From Tribonema minus (lineage: Eukaryota > Sar > Xanthophyceae > Tribonematales > Tribonemataceae), in assembly GCA_017506865.1 (NCBI GenBank), contig JAFCMP010000084.1, forward strand, positions 186,001 through 250,000: a stretch of 64,000 nt of DNA. The letters are read 5' to 3'. Numbering within the stretch: position 1 is the stretch's first letter; each line of letters starts with the position of its first letter. Under the pieces are notes generated by a model. It saw nothing but the letters and a program-made list of their open reading frames with translations. It did no database searches and was not told the DNA's origin. Positions 1 to 10,851 of this stretch are shown here, piece by piece. The translations under genes and the position numbers were made by a program.

Positions 1-872
1 GAGAGGAGCCAGAGGCATGGTAGCATGAACCGCCCCATTGTTTCAAAGCTTACTTCATGCCATGTTCGGATTGGCAAGAACATCAGCCGGACAACGTGCG
101 TGGTGTAAATCTTGACTTGAAAGCAAAAGAGCCACAGGCACGGTGGCATGAAGTGCCAAGTGTAGTATGAGTGGTAGGAGTGGGGTCTTGCACTATCAGC
201 AGCAATCGGCCTTTCGCTTGCTGTTGCAAGCTGCTGCTGTTTTACTGATGCTGTGACCTACTGCAGGCTTACTAAGCACAAGTGCACTGCAGAATCATCT
301 GGGTGCTCAAAGCAGTTGCAGCATACACCCGTTTTCCTAGTTTGGAACCTGGCAGGCTTTCAAGCAACCAGCGACACGAAGCCCGTATTGCCTGCATACA
401 GCGATAAATCGAAATATATACTTCTATGCTAGCAAGTACATTTAAGTATATATATTGCATTGCAGCGCGCTGGTTGTGTGTGCATACATACATACCTGTA
501 TATTGACAGGCTCAGCGGCGCCTCTTCAATTTTCAGCAATGATAACTTCCGCTCCGTACGGCGGTCCCTCTGGGATAGGACTATGACGGACCTGCAGGGG
601 GATGGTGGGGGGAGGGGCAGGGTCATTGAGCATTACAATCGGGGGCTAATACTCGTGCTTATGGGTGGGAGGGGGAGGGGGGGAGAGGGCAATTGTGCAT
701 TATGACCGCTGGGTCAGAGTTTGTTCTTCATTCACATCAGCCTTTGAGGTATAAACTCTACGCAATACACACAAGTAATCACAGTACTCGCATATTGCAG
801 ACTACTCGAGTAAATGAGTATCAGCGCAGCATCGTCACCGTGGTCCTTTGCCCCATGTGTACATAGGGGGCA

Positions 873-892
873 GGGTTAGGGTTAGGGTTAGG
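873..892. repeat. Interstitial TTAGGG run (calpain A intron 11)
   Basis: GGGTTAGGGTTAGGGTTAGG, three telomere-type units. A similar run lies at the matching intron position of copy B near 29,578-29,596. Confidence 0.85.
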
Positions 893-1621
893 CAGGTGGA
901 TGAGGACTTTGAAAGTGGGGGGGGTGCCATATAGCCATGTCGTTTAGCAGTGATCGGCAATGCGCATTGAAACTTTGCAGGCGTTCACAAAGACACATGT
1001 ATGGACATCCACTATCTGGAAGCAGGCCATGCGCTCAGTGACAGAGTCGCCGATGCGCTCAGTATGGTGTTGGGGGAAGTTGCATGTGCTAAAGAAGGCC
1101 AGATACTGAGGTATTACTGACTCTTAGACTAGCATATGCGTTCCTGTGCTCAAGAGCTGCTGCTGCAGCGCATCGTGGCATGTGCAGGCGGGAAGCTTGA
1201 GTGCTGAGCGGTGCTGCAGCAACCAGTGTACATACATATCCCCAGGACTGCATTGTGAGTGCGACACAGATTGAATTGCGGCATAGGATGTGACGGTACG
1301 CATGAAGGCGCACACACAGCACATCCGGCCTGCATCGGGGCCATCCTGAATACTTTGAAGTACAGATTCAGAGTACAGGAGTACATCAAAGCGTTCATGG
1401 CTGCAGTAAGGTACTTACTTGCCCACATCCTGTTTCGCCTTGGACTCCAGGCGTAAGAAACGCGCGTTTTCATCGGTGCTCTGAGGCAGCACAGCACTTG
1501 CACTTGTTAGCTACCATCAGCTGCTGCGCATATTAATGTCAGTTGCCGTGGAATTTTCAACAAGGGTGGTGGGGGGTGCGCAATGAGGCTGGCGTGTTGC
1601 GCTGATGCATGCTACAATTAC

Positions 1622-1672
1622 ATGATGAAGCTCGTGTTGACATCGGTGTTCTGAGGCGGCAAAGCAGACATG
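1622..1672 (-). repeat. Ghost copy of calpain A exon 11 acceptor edge
   Basis: The plus-strand stretch TTGACATCGGTGTTCTGAGG plus CGGCAAAGC resembles the exon 11 start and its splice acceptor at about 1,463-1,490. It lies about 150 nt further into the upstream intron and carries part of exon and part of intron. No open exon remains. Confidence 0.5.
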
Positions 1673-2160
1673 CATGCATGGTGTGTTGGCAAGAGAGCAT
1701 CAGCTGCTGTGAACAATCTGACAAAATGGCATGCCCAACACGGCTGGAATGTTGAACTTGAAGTGACGCTGATGTGGCGCACGCTAGTAGTTCATTAGAA
1801 AGACAGGTTAATAAGGCCGTTGTGGAGGAAATGCGTTTCATGGTGAAAATGCGCGACACAATTGAGCGTGTGGAACAGTGGTATTTAGAGAAATTCCCAG
1901 ACTACAGCAAAGGGGCATAACCTCAACAAAACAAGGGATTTCCCGCGCCCTAAACTATGGTCCTTCAATGCCAAGACCAAGCAGAGAGTAGCCATGCCAT
2001 GGCAGGATTACGATTAGGTGTAGGCCAGGCATTGGGCGCTGTGAAGTGCTGAATGAGCGTCAAAAGCTACTCTATCAGGCTGGAGCAACTGCAGCTGACT
2101 GCAACTCTAGAGACCGCCTTCCCACACGTCATGGCAACCCCACCAGTTGAGGACACAATA

Positions 2161-2193
2161 CCTAACCCTAACCATAACCCTAACCCTAACCCT
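2161..2193. repeat. Interstitial CCCTAA run (calpain A intron 10)
   Basis: About five CCCTAA-type units with one variant (CCATAA), 125 nt from exon 10. Confidence 0.85.
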
Positions 2194-3051
2194 GGGGCAG
2201 CAGTTGACAGGCACCAGGCAAGGGCCCAAGCACCAAAGCATCAGATCAGATTTGAACTGCCTGTATGATGAATCAAAGTTGCCGCCCTTGAGACTCAATT
2301 AAGTACCAGACACTCACCGGGAAGATGCCCAAAGTGGTGGTCACAACCCAGTCGCTGCTGAACGTGCGGCAGGCGTCGATGTGCCTACATCATGCAAAGG
2401 CGTGTGCGGGTGCCGGTGGTTGAATAGTTGTGATGCAAGTGGCTCTCCCGGGCAAACAGTGCAACAGCACGACTTGTGGACATGACTCTTCATGACAAGT
2501 CTCGAGTCACTTCCGACAGCTTCACAGTAGGTACAGGCAGAGGCCTCCGTTGGTGCGGAAGCGCAACTAGAGGCACAACTTGATTGTGCTACAATCAAAG
2601 AACCCCCAAACACCTTGTCAATGTGGCAAGCAGCTCTAGCCTTGTCTGCCAGTTGCATTGACTGAGAAGCAGGGCCGAGTATCGCAACAGGGTTCATGAA
2701 CACTCATTTCTTATTACACGAAGTGCGGAGTCATGGATTTCATTGCACAGTTATGGTGTGCACACTCACGAGAAGTAGGCCATGAAGTCCTGAGCTGACA
2801 TCCTGCAAACAGCAAAGCACACGGCAAGCATCAAAGCGTCAGCCAGTCGCTTGCTACTTCAATTTCAATGTTCAAGTTGAAGTTTATGAAGTGGGGTGAG
2901 ATGAAGGTGCACATGACTGTACTCAGCTAGCTTCTGTCTACGAGTGCTCTTGCGCCGTGTGCGCCCGATGCGACATGCCACTTTGCAAAGCATAGCAACA
3001 CATTTGTACACTACTGTAGCAGCAGGGCCTACGTTCAGAACCATGCAAATG

Positions 3052-3054
<3 letters not shown>

Positions 3055-3082
<28 letters not shown>
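3055..3082. repeat. 28-nt poly-G tract in calpain A intron
   Basis: An uninterrupted run of 28 G on the plus strand, a poly-C run in the sense of the minus-strand gene, between exons 8 and 9. Length may be unreliable in any assembly. Confidence 0.9.
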
Positions 3083-4416
3083 CATGGACGGGGCGGCGGG
3101 GAGGAGGGGGGAGGCCTGGTGTGGGCACACATGTTTTTAAAGCCACTTCTTGATGGGACTACTAGTTTGATAATTTTTGACTGACATTTTCACCGGTGAT
3201 ATGTATGGTACAAACACAACTTTTTTCTCTTACATTTGACGCTATGTGGGTAACACCCAGGCTGCATTGCTGCTCAGCAATTCAGGCGACGGCTGCATTG
3301 CCATGTCTCCATCACACCGGGCACTCGCCAGAAGGTTCCGTCGTCAGCAATCACGTGGTCCAGCTCTTCAAGCAGCGCTGCAGCAACGAAAATTGAGTGC
3401 ATCCGCAGACGCCGTGAGAATAGAAATTATAGCTGCTAGAATTGAAGTACGCTGAAGGTGACACCCATCTACTGCTGACCCTAGTTGAAGCACTGACCTC
3501 TAATGCTACGGCTGGACATTAAATCCAGCCATGCGCAAGACGGCATTTTTTTCCAGCACATACATGCCTGAGTACACTGTACCCTTGCGCACACATCGCG
3601 TGTGCTACAAAAGGACAAAAAGCTTACCCTTGTTCAACATCCCGGACTCATCGCTCCAGTCTCCTGTGAATTCACTGCGACCCCAGGGGTTGTGTAGCTG
3701 AATGAGCTGGTGTCCGTGCTTTGTCTCCTGCGCCTTCAGGATGGTGTAGGCATGAGCTGTCACGTTGCAGCAGCAGCAGCGAATTGCGGTAAATGTTACG
3801 TCAACCCAAGCGCTCATCACGTGCTAGGAGCCCTGGCCACGCAGCATTGTTTGCAGACTTTTGAAGTTTGGGATGTAATTCAACAACAGTTGTGAATGAC
3901 CTTCAATTTCTTAGGACTGACTCAAATCAACGTTCAGCAATTGTTCAGCGACCGTACTTTGCGAGGTGTTCGCTTGCACGATCACCCGCAGTGCTTATGG
4001 CCAGGTACACTCAGCATCACTACGGATACCACAGACTGTTCATGTGCCCTCCGCTGCCGCACCGTGGTGCAGCAGTAGGGATACATACAGTAGGTACATG
4101 CACACGCAACTGCGTCGCACATCAGATAGTCACGGCGCCACACTCTTCAATCAACTTCAAGCGCGGCGCCCACACGTCGCACATCGGAAGTTCTTGTTTG
4201 ACTCGTGGGCCGTGGCCAATAGCTGCAGCAGCGGCGACCACACTTGTTGGGTGGAAGGCATTCAATATCGCACCTTGTCACCTGGAGCTCTACGATCTTT
4301 TGATTCGTTTTCATGACATGAGGCATCCCCAGCCTGGAAGTACAGCGTCTGCATACACATACTTCAACACTTAAAACTTGAAGTATATTGAGCTTTAGTG
4401 GTATTTGCTTCCATTC

Positions 4417-4490
4417 ACCTAGCGCGCCCTGCTTGATGTCGCCCGCTTGCACGCCGTCCACAAACATTTGTGGATGCTCGCTGATCTATT
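4417..4490 (-). repeat. Ghost copy of calpain A exon 2 donor edge
   Basis: About 70 nt nearly identical to the 3' end and donor of exon 2 (8,038-8,112), including the codons for DGVQAGDIKQGALG and the following GTGAATG. It lies 3.6 kb downstream in the intron between exons 5 and 6. The flanking intron sequence (CACCT(A/G)GAGCT, CAGCAGCGGCGAC) is duplicated too, so roughly 4,190-4,490 is a copy of roughly 7,895-8,115. Confidence 0.75.
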
Positions 4491-7261
4491 CGACGGCTAA
4501 CCACTCCTTGTTACCTAGAGCTCTACACTGTTGTGATTTGTTTCCATGTTCACGACGCCACATTCATGCGGCTAACCATCCCTTGTCACCTAGAGCTCAA
4601 CGATCTTTTTTATTCATTTTTCATTCATCAGACACAACTTCAAGCGTGGTGCACATACATGAAAAGATGCCGAGCGCCTCCGCTGCCTCAACGCGCTCCT
4701 GGGTAAAAGACTCGGTGGCCCACACGCAGGCGCTGAGAACGGCGCGCTTCCTGCGCAGCAGAGGCAGATGCGCAACTCGAAGTAAGCAACTTGAAGTGAG
4801 CAACTTGAAGTGATTAGCTTGAAGTGAGCAATTCACACACGCTGTGTGTGGATTGTAGACTCTGTAGCATATATTTTCTGTTTTCAGCTCTTCCTGCGCT
4901 TGCAGTGAGCAACCCGAAGTGAGCAACTCGCACACGCTGTGTGTGCGAATTTGTGGACACCGTGGCAACATTTTCTACCTTCAAGTCATCCTGCGCAGCA
5001 GAGCAGAGCAGCGCAGAGAGACAGCAGCTGTGGACACCACTACCTACTCGAGAACAGCAGAACAGACATACGCGCGTGACATGAGAACGAGCAGCACCCA
5101 CGAACAGCGTGGACGTTCAGGTAGTGTCTATTTTCAGTGCTGCAAGGCTTTCTACGCAGCAGAAGTTTGGGGTTAGGGCCAGAGCAGAGAGACCACACCG
5201 CCCACTTGAGAACAGTACCAATTTTGGTGGCTTTAACATTGCGTTCATGTCTTGACCTTCTTTCTCTGGCATGTCACCAGCTTTACTGAGATGGTTTGGC
5301 CACACCACAGTGTGCTGACGAACCTCTATTATTTTGAAAGATCATCTCGACGTCAAACCTATGAACTGATGAACGGATAAATGTTTGGCAACGTGTAAAC
5401 TCAGCGCACGCAGCAAATCACACTCTTAAGTTACTTCATGTCTGGACTTCTGTTAGCTGCGTTCTTTATGAGATTCCATTACTGAAGGTCTCAGATGATT
5501 CATGTATCATGCTTGATCTCATCTCATGCATACTCTGGCAAGAGCATCCGAGCTTGATGCACTTCGAAGTAGTTCACGTCGACTTCTTTGCGCCTCAGCA
5601 AGAGTCCACGAGGAATGCAGAGGCAAACCGTGCAGAGCTTCACCTTGCGGCGGTCAATGTGCATTATGGTCGCCAGTGTCATCTCAACTTGAGCTATGGC
5701 GCTGGTGACATGCCATCTTGTCAGCTACTTTGAAATGTCAGTTCAGCTATGCTTTGTCTTGTTGTCAATTGCCGGCAGTTGCATAGGCAACCAGGGCCTC
5801 CCTTACATTTGGGACTTTATTTATACACGTCCATCACCACAGAGGTGACTTGCGCCGCTGCAGATGAGAACAATGAGCATTGCCTGCGATCGACATTGAT
5901 AATGGGGTCAACGGGACCTGTGCTTACCTGAGCAGGCTGGAAATGTGTGCGAAGCACGACTCTGGGGAGCCCAGCTGGTCGCACGCGTGCATGAAGCCAG
6001 CCCCCCTGCGACACAGGAGTCAGTTGAGCTCAGCCTGTGAGTCGAATGGGATGGCTGAAGGGGATTCGTCACTTGTCGGCAACAGTTGTAGAAACGACAG
6101 TCTCATAGCAGGAGTGTGCATGCGGGTGCTCTGATGGTGAAGTTGGCGAATCTTACGCATGGGCCCCGGGGCTGATGCAACCCAATTGTGCTATACAGTG
6201 TGGGTTGTTTGGGCTGCTTTACGGTTCTTTTGGGCTATTTTTAGGGTTAGGCTCAGGGTCACGATCAGGGTAAACAATTAGAGAGTTGGGTCTTCAGCTG
6301 CTACAACTGGGATAGAATTAGGGGTTGAAGTTGAATGTTGACAATGTATCAGGTCTTTTCGATACCGGTAGCAGCGGTGGCCTACATTGCACGCTGTACA
6401 AGCTGTGATCGTACCTGTCATGTCCATGACAACCTGGTAGACCAAGCCGCCATTGATGCTCTCAAAGCTGCCATGGAGCTTGGCGTAAGCCTTTTCCAGC
6501 AGGGGCACCCAGAACTGGAAAACAGCAGCATAGCACACAAGGGGCTGAGACAGGAGCTGTGTACAATCAATGTTGCCGTTTAAGATGCGACCTGCTACAT
6601 AAAGTGTACGGTAGTGTACTGAAGTACTGAAAGTCATTTCAGTGTGGAACACCATCATGTGCACCTTTAGAGGGGTTGAGTGCAAACAGTGCACACCGCA
6701 TTACATAGCCGCGACCGTGTCTCAGTCTTCTAAGCTCAGAAATGCACTCCATTGTCGCACTTCATGAGTGAAGAAGACACAGCAGTGGCTTGATTTATTT
6801 TTCCGGCGCAACATCTTGATCCAGCACACTTCCTCATTCAGCACATCTCGACAGACAGGGTCACACACATACATGTGTATATAGTTGAAGGTAAAGTATA
6901 TACATTGACACACCTCATCCTGGTCGGTGCAGCTCGCAAAGGTGATGGTACCGTCGCTGTTCAGGCCAATGTAGTCATCGATGATCACGGACTTCACATG
7001 TTGTTCTTGAAGAAGCGGACGGCCACGATGCCGACTTCAAGACCGTGAGCAATGATGAGGCTCTCAAGGTGCTCCTTATGCGCCGCAATGGCAGCCAGCG
7101 CGCCGAGGAAGTAGCATGAGCCTGCAACAGTTGAAGTTGATGGCAATTGTGAAGTAATATTTGGGATTGAAGGATATCATTGATGATATCACTTTGCGAG
7201 TCAGTTCGACGGTATCACGTCAAGTCGTGTCATACCGAATATGCCCGAGTAAACGCCCCCT

Positions 7262-7315
7262 CCCCTGTACAGCCAGCGCGCCGAGGAAGTAGCATGAGCC
7301 TGTAACAAATGAATT
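7262..7315 (-). repeat. Ghost copy of calpain A exon 3 acceptor edge
   Basis: CAGCCAGCGCGCCGAGGAAG followed by TAGCATGAGCCTG repeats the exon 3 start and acceptor (7,090-7,125) about 180 nt upstream in the same intron. It is a partial exon copy with its splice site. Confidence 0.75.
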
Positions 7316-8934
7316 TGTTGGCATTGCATGTGGTGAGGAAGTAGCTCGGTTCGCAGCAGCGGTGTGAGCAGCGTCTTGACTGCGAGGGACGACCAGTGCT
7401 GACTGGCCAAATTCACGTACTGGGACGCGAGGTGCAACTATAGTGCTTGACAGTGTCGTGCAGTGATTGTCGTGGCATTGCCTTCCTGAAGCGTTCACCA
7501 ACAGCAGCATGAGTGCCACATTCAACTTATCAACAGTCAACTCAGTGCAATGGCCGTGCTACTCACTGCCATTAAAAGCACACACATGCAGGGCTGCAGT
7601 TTTTTGTGAGTCAGGCCGAGAGCCTCAGGCATGATGTCAGGTCGTGTCAAATGTCAATCACTTGGAATTGTGCGCCCAGGTGTTGTTGATGCAACGCATC
7701 TCGGTACCTGTACGACATTGCTGTGTGCATTTGTGCGGGGTGTCCCTCGGGGTACTACTACCGTGATGAGTGGTATCAACAACACCTGGGCACACAAAGT
7801 TACGACATCGGTGACCACCGGCAACATGCCTCGGACGCTAACAAGCTTGCACACAGATGTCTTTTTGACTACTGTGGATATGGTGGCACTGTTTGACTCG
7901 TGGCCACTGACTGCAGCAGCGGCGACCCACGCTTATTGGTGGAAGGCACTTGCGGATCACCACACCTTGTCACCTAGAGCTGTACGGGCTTTCGATTCGT
8001 GTCCATGACATAGGTGACCACAGTGACTGCGCAGCATTCACCTAGCGCGCCCTGCTTGATGTCGCCTGCTTGCACGCCGTCCACAAACCTTTGTGGATGC
8101 TCGCTGATCTCGCTTGTGCGCTTCCACATCATTGGCGCCACGAGTGCATCAGTGTTCGGGAAAATGCGGCACTTGTACAGGCACTTGGTCGGCTTGGTGG
8201 TGACGGGGAATGTGGTGTCCGTGTATTTTGTACCTGCCCTTCGGCAGACGCCAACGATCATGTTGAACTTATGCAGGCTGCGTCAAGCGGCACGACAGGG
8301 GCAGATTGCAAATGACAGCATCAGTCAGTCGTGAGCAACTTGAAGTACCGTCATGAAGGTTGGCATGTTTGACAGAGTCTATGACATCATGATAATGGTG
8401 TGTATTGATTCATGTATGATTGCGGTACCGTGAGCAAGTAACTACATGTTGCCATTCCATTCATCAAACTGGAACAGCTTCTGTCACAGGCTGTCAGTGA
8501 TTCATATCAGTGATTCATCATATGACATGACAGTAGATCATGGCACTCGCTCCCTGATGGATTGAAGTCCAATTTGAAAACGGGAGGCTGCATTTAAGTG
8601 CACTGCATGGCATGTGCAGTCCAAGGTGAGTGGTGCATGGCATGTGCAGTCCAAGGTGAGTGGCCTTTTGGCGTCCCAAATGAAGATCAGACAAGTACCA
8701 GACATGAAGTCAATATTCATTTATAAATTACATTCAAGTACATTCAATTCCTCACATGCCAGACTGAGTGACACGTTTTCACAGGTGATTTGGTACATCC
8801 TCAGCTACTACTTGGCATCTGCTTAGCGATCGACTGAGTATGGCACAGTGGCAGTGCCTGTATCGGTACGAGAACTGATAAGCTATCTACAACACAGCAC
8901 ACATGGCCGTACCGAGACAGACTTTTTTGTAAGT

Positions 8935-8985
8935 TGTATATTATGTCCTGGACCGCATGGGCTGAGCACACGTTCGGGCTTTGCA
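8935..8985 (-). mobile_element. Tail-only LINE 3' end fragment
   Basis: Read on the minus strand this stretch carries CGTGTGCTCAGCCCATGCGG followed by TCCAGGACATAATATACAAC, matching the 3' UTR ends of both LINE copies (26,798-26,840 and about 19,799-19,863). Only about 50 bp of LINE tail is present, in intron 1 of calpain copy A, as expected of an extremely 5'-truncated insertion. Confidence 0.6.
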
Positions 8986-9257
8986 GAAGTTCAAAGATGC
9001 ACACTTCAAATGTGTCGATTGCAAACGAGGAGTGCTCACCACGAGGCGATGCACTTGTCCAGATCAGCCGTGGCCACCAGCACGGGTGGCACTATTACGG
9101 GCTCAGCGGGCTCAATGTCTCTTTCCGCATCCGGCTCGGCATCCGAATCGACCGTGTCGACCGTGTCGGCCGCTGCTGCAGCCTGAGCCTGGTCGTAGAT
9201 GTCCTTGGCCACCTTGGCCTACTCTTTGGCTTCCTTGAGAATCGATGAGAGCCCCAT

Positions 9258-9928
9258 ATTTCCGCAAAGCAATGAAGACGCGACGGAGTGTCGTTGCAAC
9301 GCGTTGCCGAGCTCAAGCCAACCGCCGGGGGTCTTTTAGACATTTTCTGACCCCCTGGCAGGGTCCGACGAGCTGGTGATTTACGTGATTTTCTTGAAAG
9401 TGGCACTCTCAACTGTACCTCAAAAGCATGCACTCACTGCTAATCCTCTTGCACCAGGTAATGTAGCTCACCCACTAACTGTATGTACCCTGGCGCCTTC
9501 AACCTCAGTAATATTCGTTCCAGTTGAAGAGAGCCCCAGTGGTGGTACACATCATAGAAACAGTGCCAATTCCATCAGTATGACATGCGTACACCACCAG
9601 CATTGCGGTTTCTCACTCCGCCTCATGAAACCATGACAACTGAAAATAATCCATCAGTAAACAATGGCACGCACAACTCAACTTGGCTTTGCTATTTTGA
9701 GTGCTTTGCCTCAGTTGCGGTGCACGTTCAGCAGCACAGGCAATCATCTGAATTGGGCATTTCTGGCATTGGTGTTAACTGCATGATGTAGCACTCAGGC
9801 GCACTTTATCTGAAAGCAGCACGTTGTGGAGTGCAGTACACCAGCAATGATGATTTTACTAGATGGAGCGAGGAGCTGCGGCACTTGTCCTCAGCATGCC
9901 ACAACTCCTCCTTGAACTTCAGACTTCG
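9258..9928. other. Flank between calpain A and the LINE/MULE nest
   Basis: Upstream region of calpain A. Apart from the conserved block at 9,343-9,366 I see no coding exon, RNA gene or repeat I can name. Several short open frames have no supporting splice structure. Confidence 0.5.
9343..9366 (-). promoter_or_regulatory. Conserved upstream block of calpain copy A
   Basis: The plus-strand block TTTTCTGACCCCCTGGCAGG followed by GTCC lies 86-109 nt upstream of the calpain A start codon. A near-identical block stands at a similar distance upstream of copy B, while the sequence between it and the ATG has diverged. It contains GACCC...GGGTC inverted arms. Conservation suggests a promoter or 5'UTR element; its function is inferred only. 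Confidence 0.35.
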
Positions 9929-10376
9929 TCACGTGACACAACTTGCTCGCAGATGCGCTCTTTCAGCTGCTCAAGTAGGTGGCCCACCTCCGCGGTCTCG
10001 ACCGGGACACCCTTGCCCCCTTCCGCCGCTACGCGGCGCGCCACGGGTTCAACAAGTTCATGGACATCGTCTTCGGCAGCAACCAGGTTTGCCTTCCAGT
10101 CCCTAGAGTGCAGCCGAGCGCCGACGCGGTAGCGGCAGGCCGGTGCACTAAACTGCGCGGCGGCTTTGAAGTAGCTTGTTGCATAGACGTCACCATGCGT
10201 GACAGCTCATGCCCCTCCCGCCTCCGTCAGGGTCAGGGGGACGCGCGCGATGTGCAGCGCGTGCTTGAATCGGCTTCGCAGGAAAAGATAGACACATACG
10301 TAGTCTCAGGGGCCCTGGACCCCACTACACACACCCTATTTTCCGCAGCCTTCGACCACTTCGGCGCTATGTCACG
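9929..10376 (+). mobile_element. LINE copy 1 (5'-truncated), left part
   Basis: This stretch is about 97% identical by eye to 26,078-26,525 of the intact LINE and encodes the C-terminal endonuclease region (QVAHLRGLDRDTLAPFRRYA through FDHFGAMS). It begins abruptly at CGTCACGTGACACAACTTGC, so at least 80% of the element is missing at the 5' side. One in-frame TAG replaces CAG just before VAHLRGL. The MULE then interrupts it; the rest resumes at 19,522. The copy is dead. Confidence 0.88.
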
Positions 10377-10565
10377 GTGACCGAAGCCCATATTTGGGCC
10401 AGCCTGGCCCAAATATCTCGTGGGCCAGGTAGGCCACGTCATCCGCTGAGAACTGCGCTGCTGTCGCACCCGAAGAGACACTCATTGTGCCCAGCAAAGC
10501 GCCCTGGTGGCGTACGACAGCTACTACACCAGCAGAGCGTTGGCGGATGGGGCGAGGCTTGCAGA
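10377..10565 (+). repeat. MULE left terminal inverted repeat
   Basis: About 189 nt, matching the reverse complement of 19,322-19,521 with a handful of substitutions and small gaps. At 10,390-10,416 it holds a perfect hairpin: ATATTTGGGCCAG, one C, then CTGGCCCAAATAT. Confidence 0.9.
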
Positions 10566-10851
10566 GCTTGATACACTGACAACTTTTGAGGCCTTGGCGA
10601 CCGCCACAGCTCTCCAGGTGCGGCGTCACGCGAAATGCACCTCTCACTGCGCCAACTGTCGTTGCCGCACTACTGCTTGTCTGTGTGTTCACGTTGGACA
10701 AGTTGCTTGTGCACCATTGAGTGGAGCACACAGCACCAAGCAACGCATCAAGTTACGTACATTTATAAGTATGCGCTTGAATCCTGCGTGAGCACAAAAC
10801 GTAATCGCTTTTGCTGAATTCAGTTCCTGTTGTGGCGCCACAGATCCTGAG

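Larger units (their letters stand above)
496..9257 (-). pseudogene. Calpain-like cysteine protease, decayed paralogue (copy A), 3' end beyond window
   Basis: Twelve exons match calpain copy B (27,988-37,576) in order: 9,040-9,257; 8,042-8,277; 6,914-7,121; 6,415-6,514; 5,928-6,005; 4,659-4,750; 3,628-3,756; 3,329-3,377; 2,770-2,802; 2,318-2,384; 1,419-1,480; 496-591. The last two exons of B would lie left of base 1. The catalytic Cys block ([10 protein letters not shown]), the [13 protein letters not shown] block and the His/Asn block (SHAYTIL ... HNPWG) are all readable. Three lesions argue against function: an in-frame TAG at codon 13 where B has TTG; a 1-nt deletion in exon 3 just after FFKNN; and a 1-nt deletion in the G-run at the start of exon 5 (78 nt against 79 in B). 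The exon 8 donor is GC instead of GT. Other length differences (exon 2 +3, exon 6 +6) keep frame. Introns also align with those of B, so a whole genomic segment was duplicated. Sequencing error in G-runs could explain one deletion but not the TAG. Confidence 0.85.

Noticed and set aside
3055-3082. Assembly gap filler
   Set aside because: G-runs of different lengths recur at several intron positions, mostly as sense poly-C near acceptors, so they look biological, though exact length is uncertain.
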